Origin: an uncultured Chitinophagaceae bacterium
GTDB taxonomy: Bacteria; Bacteroidota; Bacteroidia; Chitinophagales; Chitinophagaceae
Direction of reading: 5' to 3'
DNA: 6,121 nt
Assembly (NCBI GenBank): GCA_937897585.1
Contig: CALCNY010000104.1
Span: 1 to 6,121 of the forward strand
Position numbers and translations under genes: made by a program. The notes below the pieces were generated by a model. It ran no database searches and had not been told where the DNA came from. It saw only the letters and a list, made by a program, of their open reading frames with translations. Shown here piece after piece: positions 1 to 5,314 of the stretch (positions are counted from its first letter, which is position 1; each line of letters begins with the position of its first letter).

Positions 1-307
1 TGAAAAAATGAGGGGTTCTGAAATGTTGAATACGTTATTAGTGGAAAGGTATAATCGTGATGCCATTCCAGCATCTGTAATCATTCTTACTTTAATTGGG
101 GCGATTTTGGCATCCAGAAAAGTAAGGGGAGGAAGTGGATTTCACTTAGCAGTTGGCTTAGTCATTAGCGTTAGTTACATCCTCTTCAGCAGATTTTCTA
201 TTGTATTTGCCACAAAAGGAAATTTAACCCCTTTATTAGCAGCATGGACGCCCAATTTATTGTTCAGTATTCTGGCACTTTATCTTTATATAAAAGCACC
301 TAAATAA
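1..307 (+). CDS. LptF/LptG-family LPS export permease, C-terminal end (5' partial)
   Basis: This is the last ~101 codons of an inner-membrane permease of the YjgP/YjgQ (LptF/LptG) family. With LptB, these permeases extract lipopolysaccharide from the inner membrane and pass it to the LptC/LptA bridge. The frame is open from base 2, so the Met at base 8 is an internal residue and not a start. Visible are three hydrophobic segments (around AIPASVIILTLIGAILASRK, then VGLVISVSYILF, then LLFSILALYLYI). The motif SRKVRGGSGFH between the first and second is typical of the C-terminal membrane block of this family. The gene ends in PK-TAA. LptF and LptG cannot be told apart from this tail alone. No hairpin terminator follows, so some read-through into the citrate synthase leader is possible. 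Confidence 0.85.
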   Translation, partial: EKMRGSEMLNTLLVERYNRDAIPASVIILTLIGAILASRKVRGGSGFHLAVGLVISVSYILFSRFSIVFATKGNLTPLLAAWTPNLLFSILALYLYIKAPK

Positions 308-344
308 ATTTCGCAATCGTTATCGTAAACTTTCTTTTAAAACT

Positions 345-376
345 TTTGTTTAACAGTTGCGTAGGTTGTAATTTTA
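345..376 (+). promoter_or_regulatory. Candidate Bacteroidota-type promoter P1 for citrate synthase
   Basis: TTTG at 345-348, a 20-nt spacer and TAATTTTA at 369-376 match the Bacteroidota consensus TTTG / TAnnTTTG except for the last base. Transcription would begin near 381-384, giving a 5' leader of about 110 nt. This is a pattern match only. Confidence 0.4.
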
Positions 377-406
377 GACGCCTTTTGTTAGTTCACAACA
401 ACTGAA

Positions 407-436
407 TTGGAAATAAATTGATTGCTTTTAACTTTT
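407..436 (+). promoter_or_regulatory. Candidate Bacteroidota-type promoter P2 for citrate synthase
   Basis: TTG at 407-409, a 19-nt spacer and TAACTTTT at 429-436 again match TTG / TAnnTTTG except for the final G. The start would be near 441-444, leaving a leader of about 50 nt before the ATG at 494. The upstream in-frame TTG codon at 422 lies inside this element, which argues against it being a translation start. In such AT-rich DNA either P1 or P2 may be chance. Confidence 0.35.
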
Positions 437-493
437 TATACTTTCATTCAAAAAGGATGTTCATTTTTTAATTTTTTAATTATCAATTTTAAT

Positions 494-1819
494 ATGGGAA
501 TCATAAAAGACAGATTCAAAGAGAAGGCAGATAAAACTGCAATTGAAATCAAATCATTGTTGAAAGATCACGGTGATAAAAAAATAGGTGAAGTAACACT
601 TAGTCAAATTTACCAAGGGATGAGAGGTATTACCGGATTGGTTACTGAAACATCTTTGCTAGATGCTCAAGAAGGTATCAGATTCAGAGGATATTCTATT
701 CCTGAGTTAAGAGAAAAACTAACCAAATCACCAAATGGTTCTGAACCGTTACCAGAAGGATTGTTTTATTTGATGTTGATGGGCGAATTGCCAACTGATG
801 ATGATGTTCATCATTTAACGAGTGTATGGCAAAGAAGAAGTCATGTGCCCAATCACGTATTTGACACGATTGAAGCATTGCCAATTACAACGCATCCGAT
901 GACTCAATTTGTAGTTGCTATTATGGCGTTACAAACAGAAAGTTCTTTCTCGAAACGTTATGCACAAGGCATGAGCAAGAAAGATTATTGGGAAGCTGTA
1001 TTTGATGATTCGATGGATTTGATTGCGCGTTTGCCAAGAATTGCAGCGTATATCTATCGCCGTAAGTATAAGAATGGAGATCACATTCAGCCAAATGGTT
1101 TGTTGGATTGGGCTGGAAATTTCGCCCATATGATGGGTTATGAAAATGACGACTTTAAAGAATTGATGCGATTGTATATGGTGATACATGCTGATCATGA
1201 AGGAGGTAACGTTTCCGCACACACGACGCACTTGGTAGGTTCTGCATTGAGCGATCCTTATTTGAGTTTTGCCGCAGGAATGAATGGTTTGGCTGGACCT
1301 TTACATGGATTAGCAAATCAAGAAGTAATCAAATGGATTTTCGAATTGAGAGAGCAAATTGGAAGCGATTCGCCTTCAAAAGAACAAATCGAAGAATACG
1401 TAAGAAAAACATTGAGTGAAGGAAAAGTAGTTCCAGGATATGGACATGCTGTGTTGAGAAAAACAGATCCTCGTTTTACTGCGCAGATGGAATTTGGCAA
1501 AAAACACATGGCTGATGATCCATTAGTACAAACGGTTTGGACTATTTACGATGCTGTGCCTCCAATTCTATCATCATTAGGAAAAATCAAAAATCCTTGG
1601 CCAAACGTAGATGCCCATAGCGGTGCTTTATTGGTTCATTACGGCATGGTAGAATATGAGTTTTATACTGTGTTGTTTGGTGTGTCAAGAGCATTAGGAG
1701 TACTATCAAGTTTATGTTGGGACAGAGCATTGAACTTCCCATTAGAAAGACCAAAATCAGTAACTACAGATTTAGTAAAAGACTGGTTGGAAGGAAAGGG
1801 AGAAGTTTGGGGAGAATAG
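494..1819 (+). CDS. gltA: Citrate (Si)-synthase, eukaryotic/mitochondrial type
   Basis: This 441-aa protein condenses oxaloacetate and acetyl-CoA to citrate, the entry step of the TCA cycle, in the cytosol. The catalytic triad is present: His271 (GPLHGLANQE), His318 (VPGYGHAVLRKTDPR) and Asp373 (NVDAHSG). These match His274, His320 and Asp375 of mature pig heart enzyme. Oxaloacetate ligands are also present: His235 (HADHEGG), Arg327, Arg399 (FGVSRALGV) and Arg419 (LERPKS). Long blocks such as HLVGSALSDPYLSFAAGMNG and KNPWPNVDAHSG read almost like the human enzyme rather than like the hexameric E. coli GltA. The length fits the dimeric type I class. I chose ATG 494 (MGIIKDRFKEKA); the frame extends to a TTG at 422, but that 24-residue extension is low-complexity, hydrophobic and overlaps a candidate promoter. 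There is no Shine-Dalgarno sequence, only a T/A-rich stretch. The gene is monocistronic, ending at the hairpin at 1841-1865. Confidence 0.97.
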   Translation: MGIIKDRFKEKADKTAIEIKSLLKDHGDKKIGEVTLSQIYQGMRGITGLVTETSLLDAQEGIRFRGYSIPELREKLTKSPNGSEPLPEGLFYLMLMGELPTDDDVHHLTSVWQRRSHVPNHVFDTIEALPITTHPMTQFVVAIMALQTESSFSKRYAQGMSKKDYWEAVFDDSMDLIARLPRIAAYIYRRKYKNGDHIQPNGLLDWAGNFAHMMGYENDDFKELMRLYMVIHADHEGGNVSAHTTHLVGSALSDPYLSFAAGMNGLAGPLHGLANQEVIKWIFELREQIGSDSPSKEQIEEYVRKTLSEGKVVPGYGHAVLRKTDPRFTAQMEFGKKHMADDPLVQTVWTIYDAVPPILSSLGKIKNPWPNVDAHSGALLVHYGMVEYEFYTVLFGVSRALGVLSSLCWDRALNFPLERPKSVTTDLVKDWLEGKGEVWGE

Positions 1820-1836
1820 TCGTTCGAATAAAATTG

Positions 1837-1871
1837 AAAAGCCCGCAATTATATTGATTGCGGGCTTTTTT
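1837..1871. terminator. Bidirectional rho-independent terminator (citrate synthase / tRNA-Ala)
   Basis: A perfect 9-bp stem GCCCGCAAT (1841-1849) / ATTGCGGGC (1857-1865) has a 7-nt loop. It is followed on + by T6 (1866-1871) and preceded by A4 (1837-1840). On + it ends the citrate synthase transcript 21 nt after its stop. On - it begins 7 nt beyond the tRNA-Ala 3' end and is followed by TTTT, so it can also end the tRNA transcript. Confidence 0.9.
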
Positions 1872-1946
<75 letters not shown>

Positions 1947-1962
1947 ATTTATTTCAATAATG

Positions 1963-2010
1963 TCAGTTGGAGACCTTCCCGATTGGTATCGGGACGCTCT
2001 AGCCAACTGA
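1963..2010. repeat. 48-nt imperfect palindrome containing a tRNA D arm
   Basis: The outer arms are TCAGTTGG (1963-1970) and CCAACTGA (2003-2010), a perfect 8-bp match. The inner arms TCCCGAT (1977-1983) and ATCGGGA (1988-1994) form a perfect 7-bp stem around TGGT. Between them AGA/TCT (1971-1973 with 1999-2001) can also pair, leaving a 2-nt bulge and a small internal loop. The right outer arm is the D-loop sequence of the truncated tRNA copy, so the RNA could fold either as a D arm or as this long hairpin. No T-run follows on either strand, so it is not a standard terminator. Confidence 0.75.
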
Positions 2011-2021
2011 GCTAATTCCCC
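1972..2021 (-). pseudogene. Truncated tRNA-Ala copy: 5' half joined to a palindrome
   Basis: On the minus strand this begins exactly like the neighbouring tRNA-Ala. Plus-strand 1995-2022 matches 1920-1947 at 27 of 28 positions (A2006 versus G1931). This covers the 5' acceptor strand, the D arm and G26. The anticodon arm is replaced by TCCCGAT-ACCA-ATCGGGA (18 nt rather than 17), leaving no normal 7-nt loop. The variable-region AGGTC (1976-1972) is kept, and after it no T arm or 3' acceptor strand can be found. It cannot form a complete tRNA. It sits directly behind the tRNA promoter, 9-12 nt from the expected start, so it should be transcribed ahead of the intact tRNA. Either a tandem duplicate decayed or a tRNA-derived repeat inserted; the sequence does not decide. 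Confidence 0.8.
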
Positions 2022-2036
2022 AAAATTGACAGAGTG

Positions 2037-2066
2037 CAAATATATACGCTTTGAGATAAGTCGCAA
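2037..2066 (-). promoter_or_regulatory. Promoter for the tRNA-Ala unit
   Basis: On the minus strand, TTG (2066-2064), a 19-nt spacer and TATATTTG (2044-2037) match the Bacteroidota consensus fully. Transcription should start near 2030-2033, about 10 nt before the first base of the truncated tRNA copy. It is the best promoter match in the window. Confidence 0.65.
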
Positions 2067-2075
2067 TAATTTTTG

Positions 2076-2109
2076 TTGAATTTTTACTTGACATAATTCA
2101 CTATGTTTG
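2076..2109 (+). promoter_or_regulatory. Promoter for the LOG-family gene
   Basis: A perfect TAnnTTTG box (TATGTTTG, 2102-2109) lies 23 nt after TTG at 2076-2078; the spacing is at the long end. The start would be near 2114-2117, giving a leader of only ~11-14 nt before ATG 2128. It is back-to-back with the tRNA promoter, with 9 nt between their -33 boxes. The in-frame TTG at 2107 falls inside this box and is therefore an unlikely start codon. Confidence 0.55.
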
Positions 2110-2127
2110 GCAATCAAAAATTTTAAA

Positions 2128-2850
2128 ATGGCAAAATCTGAAATAAAATTTTTACAAGGTCCGCAAAGCCGTTGGCAGGAATTGACATTCTCAATCAAAG
2201 TGCTAATTGAATTCATCAGAGGCTTCAGAGTGCTTCATTTTGCCGGGCCTTGTGTTACTGTATTTGGCTCTGCAAGATTTAAAGAAGATCATGAATATTA
2301 TAAAACAACACAACAACTTTCTGGAGAAATCGCAAAACTAGGATTTACAATTATGACAGGTGGAGGCCCCGGTATCATGGAAGCAGCAAATAAAGGCGCG
2401 AAAGAAGTAGGAGGCAGAAGTGTGGGTTGCAATATCGTTTTGCCTTTCGAACAACATCCCAATAAATATCTTGATAAGAATGTCAACATTCGTTATTTCT
2501 TTGTAAGAAAAACTATGCTGATAAAATATTCATACGCATTTGTAGTTATGCCAGGTGGCTTTGGTACCATGGATGAATATTTTGAAGCCCTTACATTGAT
2601 TCAAACCAAAATGTTATTTCAGTTTCCGATAATCATTTTCGATACATCTTACCATAAAGAATTAATTGAGCATATCGAATTGATGAAAGCAAAAGGAACG
2701 ATTGCTGAAGAAGACCTAAAGCTTTGTTTATTTACAGATTCTATACCTGATGCAATTGAGCATTTAAAAGTCAATGCCATTTCTAAATTTGGGTTGAAGC
2801 CAGAGAAGCCTAAAAAGTCTTTCTGGTGGCTATTCGAAAGAGGATATTGA
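2128..2850 (+). CDS. LOG-family protein (TIGR00730-type nucleotide phosphoribohydrolase)
   Basis: This 240-aa protein has a Rossmann-like fold of the LOG (Lonely Guy) family, long misannotated as lysine decarboxylase. Characterised members hydrolyse nucleoside 5'-monophosphates, classically cytokinin ribotides, to free base and ribose 5-phosphate. Visible are a first strand with GSAR (residues 47-50), the nucleotide-binding GGGPGIMEAAN (78-88), RKTM (127-130), whose Arg is the conserved active-site Arg, and the family hallmark PGGFGTMDE (142-150), whose Glu is catalytic. Both hallmarks are intact, so activity is likely; whether the substrate is a cytokinin precursor or an ordinary nucleotide such as AMP cannot be read here. 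The ~35-residue N-terminal extension and basic C-terminal tail (PEKPKKSFWW) are longer than in the shortest plant-type LOGs. ATG 2128 is preferred over TTG 2107 because the latter lies in the promoter. No terminator is visible after the stop. Confidence 0.92.
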   Translation: MAKSEIKFLQGPQSRWQELTFSIKVLIEFIRGFRVLHFAGPCVTVFGSARFKEDHEYYKTTQQLSGEIAKLGFTIMTGGGPGIMEAANKGAKEVGGRSVGCNIVLPFEQHPNKYLDKNVNIRYFFVRKTMLIKYSYAFVVMPGGFGTMDEYFEALTLIQTKMLFQFPIIIFDTSYHKELIEHIELMKAKGTIAEEDLKLCLFTDSIPDAIEHLKVNAISKFGLKPEKPKKSFWWLFERGY

Positions 2851-2872
2851 GGTTATCATAAAGTCACCAGCA

Positions 2873-2908
2873 TATCCAGCCTATCTATCTTATCCAGCCT
2901 ATCCAACT
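2873..2908. repeat. Two-copy 18-bp tandem repeat
   Basis: Copies TATCCAGCCTATCTATCT (2873-2890) and TATCCAGCCTATCCAACT (2891-2908) match at 16 of 18 positions. They lie 22 nt after the LOG-family stop in noncoding DNA. They are not palindromic and show no terminator features. The role is unknown; this may be replication slippage. Confidence 0.7.
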
Positions 2909-2926
2909 ATTATTTTTATGAAACCA

Positions 2927-2956
2927 CTGAATTTCATTTCCAAAACTGTATTTTTA
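2927..2956 (+). promoter_or_regulatory. Weak candidate promoter for the 78-aa membrane protein
   Basis: CTG at 2927-2929, a 19-nt spacer and TATTTTTA at 2949-2956 resemble TTG / TAnnTTTG with one mismatch in each box. The position suits the ATG at 2974. Chance is a serious alternative in this T-rich stretch. Confidence 0.22.
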
Positions 2957-2973
2957 TTAGATTAAACAAGCTT

Positions 2974-3210
2974 ATGGGAATGAACGATATTGTCGGTTGG
3001 ATTGCAACAGCAGTAACCATGCTTTCTTTTCTGTCTCACAAGATGTTGTTTTTACGTGTTGTAAATTTTATAGCTTGTATAATTTGGATCGTTTATGGTG
3101 TGTTGTTGGGCATGAATCCTGTTATTGTAACCAATGCCGTCATTGCTTGCATTCATATCTATTGGTTCTATAAAAATTTCGACAAGATTAAAACAAAAAC
3201 CCTTCATTAA
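2974..3210 (+). CDS. Small three-helix membrane protein, YgjV/SemiSWEET-like
   Basis: This 78-aa protein is almost wholly membrane-embedded. Three hydrophobic segments lie at about residues 6-22, 25-46 and 49-66, and a short basic tail (KNFDKIKTKTLH) follows. Size, helix count and the patterns GWIATA, LRVVN (27-31), YGVLLG (41-46) and a conserved-looking Asn54 before the last helix resemble the short Bacteroidota proteins grouped with YgjV or with SemiSWEET sugar transporters, often mislabelled uroporphyrinogen decarboxylase. The proline-glutamine (PQ) motif expected in true SemiSWEETs is absent; helix 1 ends SFLSHK instead. I therefore do not assign sugar transport. ATG 2974 and ATG 2980 are both possible starts. 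The next gene follows 39 nt downstream on the same strand and may be cotranscribed. Confidence 0.8.
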   Translation: MGMNDIVGWIATAVTMLSFLSHKMLFLRVVNFIACIIWIVYGVLLGMNPVIVTNAVIACIHIYWFYKNFDKIKTKTLH

Positions 3211-3249
3211 TGTTGATATAATAAACCCAGATTTTTTTAAATTTATTTT

Positions 3250-3417
3250 ATGAGTATCTTAAATCAAATAGCAGAATACCTATATCTTAAGAAGAAAGAT
3301 CCTAATGCTAAAAATACACAATGGATGAAATACATGCACGGAATCAACCGTTTGTCTATATTGCTCTTCTTAGTTGCGATGATCATTATTGTGGTAAGAC
3401 TATTTATAAAAAAGTAG
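3250..3417 (+). CDS. 55-aa single-helix membrane protein (possible DUF6728 family)
   Basis: This small gene begins MSILNQIAEYLYLKKKDPNA. It has an amphipathic, basic N-terminal half with KKKDPN (residues 14-19) and MHGINR (29-34), one transmembrane helix (about 35-52) and a basic end (RLFIKK). By the positive-inside rule the N-terminal half is probably cytoplasmic, though the KK tail makes this uncertain. The architecture and the KKDPN...MHGINR pattern are familiar from short conserved proteins of Bacteroidota, which I believe are named DUF6728; that name is from memory. The function is unknown. A clean coding frame, near-perfect packing between neighbours and the family-like motifs argue that it is real. 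A T-rich stretch without a Shine-Dalgarno precedes the ATG. Its stop codon is one base from the convergent lpxB stop. Confidence 0.8.
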   Translation: MSILNQIAEYLYLKKKDPNAKNTQWMKYMHGINRLSILLFLVAMIIIVVRLFIKK

Positions 3418-3440
3418 TTTAGCTCAACAGCTGAATAACT
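3408..3440 (-). terminator. Possible weak terminator for lpxB overlapping both gene ends
   Basis: Read on the minus strand, AGTT (3440-3437) and AGCT (3432-3429) pair with AGCT (3424-3421) and AACT (3419-3416) around loop GTTG, with an asymmetric internal loop. After two bases comes T6 (3413-3408). The stem is short and interrupted, so this is tentative. It would overlap the last codons of lpxB and of the 55-aa gene, since only one base separates them. Confidence 0.3.
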
Positions 3441-4528
3441 GCACTAGCTGCGTTTTCTGAGGCATTTCCGCCGTTGCTTAATAAAGTTTGTAAGGCAGCA
3501 TAATCATTCCGAATCTGTTCTTTCTTGTTTGAATCATTTAGAATGAGATCCAATTCATTCTTGATATTCGTCAAGTTCAAATCATTTTGAATCAGTTCCT
3601 TTACCACTTCTTTATTCATGATGAGATTTACCAAACCAATAAACTTTATTGTAATTAATCTTTTGGCAATTTGGTAAGAGATGTTGTTTCCTTTATAACA
3701 AATTATTTCGGGCACACCAAATAATGCCGTTTCAAGTGTAGCCGTGCCACTGGTAACCAACGCCGCGCTTGCATGAAGTAAGAGTTCATATGTTCTGTTC
3801 GAAACGGTAGAAACATTATCATAACCTATCATCATGTCATCATAAAAACTATTCTCTAATCCCGGTGCTTTGGCCACGATAAATTGATAGTCGGAAAAAT
3901 GTTTCGCAACAGAAAGCATGATCGGCAACTTCTTTGTGATTTCTTGTTTGCGGCTTCCAGGCAATAATGCAATGATTTTTTTATCACCGAAAGCATTGGG
4001 CTGATTCTTATTTTTCTCTTTGAAATTATTCACAACTTCAGCAAGTGGATGACCGACATATTCCACTTCATAATTCCATTTTTTATAAAATGCTTTCTCA
4101 AATGGAAGTATGACCAGCATCTTGTCGACATTTTTTTTAATGTCATGAACCCTATTTTCTTTCCATGCCCAAACTTGTGGTGAAATATAATAAACAATTT
4201 TGAAGCCTTGTGTTTTTGCCCATTTAGCGATGCGTAAATTGAATCCTGGATAATCTATTAAAATGATGACATCGGGTTTGAAATCAATGATATCTTTTTT
4301 ACAGAAGGAAATGTTTTTTAAAATAGTTGGGAGGTTTTTAATCACCTCGGTAAATCCCATAAAAGCCAATTCGCGATAATGCTTAATTAACGTAGCTCCT
4401 GAAGTTTGCATCAAATCGCCGCCCCAGCATTGAATCGTTGCGGTCTTGTCTTTTTTATGCAATTCCTTTATCAGGTTGCTGCCATGTAAGTCGCCACTGG
4501 CTTCGCCTGCAATGATGTAATACCTCAT
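3419..4528 (-). CDS. lpxB: Lipid-A-disaccharide synthase LpxB
   Basis: This 369-aa glycosyltransferase of family GT19 joins UDP-2,3-diacylglucosamine and 2,3-diacylglucosamine 1-phosphate (lipid X) to make the lipid A disaccharide, at the cytoplasmic face of the inner membrane. Family motifs run in order: AGEASGDLHG (7-16), GGDLM (36-40), MGFTEV (57-62), DYPGFN (92-97), SPQVWAWKENRV (116-127), LPFE (141-144), YVGHPL (157-162), LPGSRKQE (189-196) and SGTATLE (260-266), which is in the UDP-sugar binding half. The length is normal for the family, and nothing is missing. The start ATG is preceded by an A-rich stretch without a clear Shine-Dalgarno. The dipeptidase gene upstream ends 21 nt before it on the same strand, so the two probably share a transcript. 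The 3' end abuts the convergent 55-aa gene. Confidence 0.97.
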   Translation of the reverse strand: MRYYIIAGEASGDLHGSNLIKELHKKDKTATIQCWGGDLMQTSGATLIKHYRELAFMGFTEVIKNLPTILKNISFCKKDIIDFKPDVIILIDYPGFNLRIAKWAKTQGFKIVYYISPQVWAWKENRVHDIKKNVDKMLVILPFEKAFYKKWNYEVEYVGHPLAEVVNNFKEKNKNQPNAFGDKKIIALLPGSRKQEITKKLPIMLSVAKHFSDYQFIVAKAPGLENSFYDDMMIGYDNVSTVSNRTYELLLHASAALVTSGTATLETALFGVPEIICYKGNNISYQIAKRLITIKFIGLVNLIMNKEVVKELIQNDLNLTNIKNELDLILNDSNKKEQIRNDYAALQTLLSNGGNASENAASAVIQLLS

Positions 4529-4549
4529 AAATTAGTGCTCATTTCTTTT

Positions 4550-5266
4550 TTATTTACGCTCATTTTGCATCAGGTCATCAAATGAAAAATCAAGAATATC
4601 AAATTGCCCTTCACTATAATAATAATGCCACCATTCCGTAGGAAAAATAGCAAAGCCATTTTCAACCATTAAATTTCTTAATAACTTTCTATTGTTTAAA
4701 ACGTTTTCAGATAATTTGATATAGTCTTGATGTGCGCTATCGGTAAAGTTGTCAAATCCTGTTCCCATATCCAGTTCTTTGCCGTCTTTAAGAGATACGA
4801 TGGTTAGGTCCACTGCAATGCCCCTGTTGTGCCCACTTCCTTTTGCAGGGTCTGCTACATATCGATCATCATGAATAAGGTCCCACATTTTTAAAGTAAC
4901 ACTATAAGGTCGATAGGCATCCCATATTTTTAGAGAAAGGTTTTCTTTTCTTAATGCATCCTGCACTTTTTTTAAGGCAAGTGCTGCAGGTAGTCTTAAA
5001 AATGTAGTTGTTGTTGGTGGATACAAAATAATATGCATGAAATTTTCCGGAGTCGTGTATGTAAGTTCCAATCTGATATCTGGAATTATTCTTTTTATAT
5101 CAACCATTTTATTGAACTCAGAAGCCTTTATCGAAGCCTTCATTTCTGAAGATTGGTTGAGCACTTTTAAATGGTATATATTGGGTAGACTATCATTATT
5201 AGCAGCTGTGGACATCTTTGCCAAAAAAATAAAGAGGCAAAAATTGATTAAATAATGTCTATTCAT
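4550..5266 (-). CDS. Exported D-alanyl-D-alanine dipeptidase, VanX/DdpX type (peptidase M15D)
   Basis: This 238-aa zinc peptidase is predicted to split the free dipeptide D-Ala-D-Ala. The zinc site and catalytic residues are complete: DAYRP (116-120, substrate-polarising Arg119), SGHNRGIAVDLT with zinc ligands His146 and Asp153, and EWWHY with catalytic base Glu211 and zinc ligand His214. Spacings within SxHxxGxAxD and ExxH equal those of VanX. I chose the ATG at 5266, residue 20 of the longest frame, because it gives a signal peptide: short n-region MNRHY, hydrophobic core LINFCLFIFLA, cleavage probably after Ala21 (STA-A). The GTG at 5323 would hide this and overlap both the divergent gene and a promoter-like box. 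An exported enzyme suggests peptidoglycan turnover or recycling rather than glycopeptide resistance, where VanX is cytosolic. It is likely cotranscribed with lpxB. Confidence 0.9.
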   Translation of the reverse strand: MNRHYLINFCLFIFLAKMSTAANNDSLPNIYHLKVLNQSSEMKASIKASEFNKMVDIKRIIPDIRLELTYTTPENFMHIILYPPTTTTFLRLPAALALKKVQDALRKENLSLKIWDAYRPYSVTLKMWDLIHDDRYVADPAKGSGHNRGIAVDLTIVSLKDGKELDMGTGFDNFTDSAHQDYIKLSENVLNNRKLLRNLMVENGFAIFPTEWWHYYYSEGQFDILDFSFDDLMQNERK

Positions 5267-5314
5267 TAACTTGTATGTGTTGATTGAAACCGAACAAGAA
5301 TATTTTCTTCTCCT

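Noticed and set aside
422..493. N-terminal extension of citrate synthase from the TTG at 422
   Set aside because: It starts with TTG inside a promoter-like element and encodes a low-complexity hydrophobic stretch. A mitochondrial-like targeting peptide would make no sense in a bacterium. ATG 494 gives the normal family length.
929..1231. 100-aa minus-strand frame inside citrate synthase (and the smaller ones at 696-884, 1318-1509, 1663-1848)
   Set aside because: They lie antisense to a fully conserved enzyme gene and have no recognisable motif.
1977..1994. The 7-bp palindrome as a terminator
   Set aside because: Neither strand has a T-run after it, and on the minus strand it would end transcription before the intact tRNA.
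2918..2965. 15-codon ORF (MKPLNF...) ending 8 nt before the 78-aa gene, as a leader peptide
   Set aside because: It is too short to show coding bias, has no run of regulatory codons and no attenuator hairpin. Chance is the simplest reading.
5037..5255. 72-aa plus-strand frame antisense to the dipeptidase
   Set aside because: It is a shadow of the conserved minus-strand gene, and its hydrophobicity mirrors the complement of the signal peptide region.
4550..5266. Glycopeptide-resistance vanX
   Set aside because: No vanH, vanA-type ligase or vanRS genes are near, the enzyme has a signal peptide, and it sits beside lpxB in an ordinary chromosomal setting.
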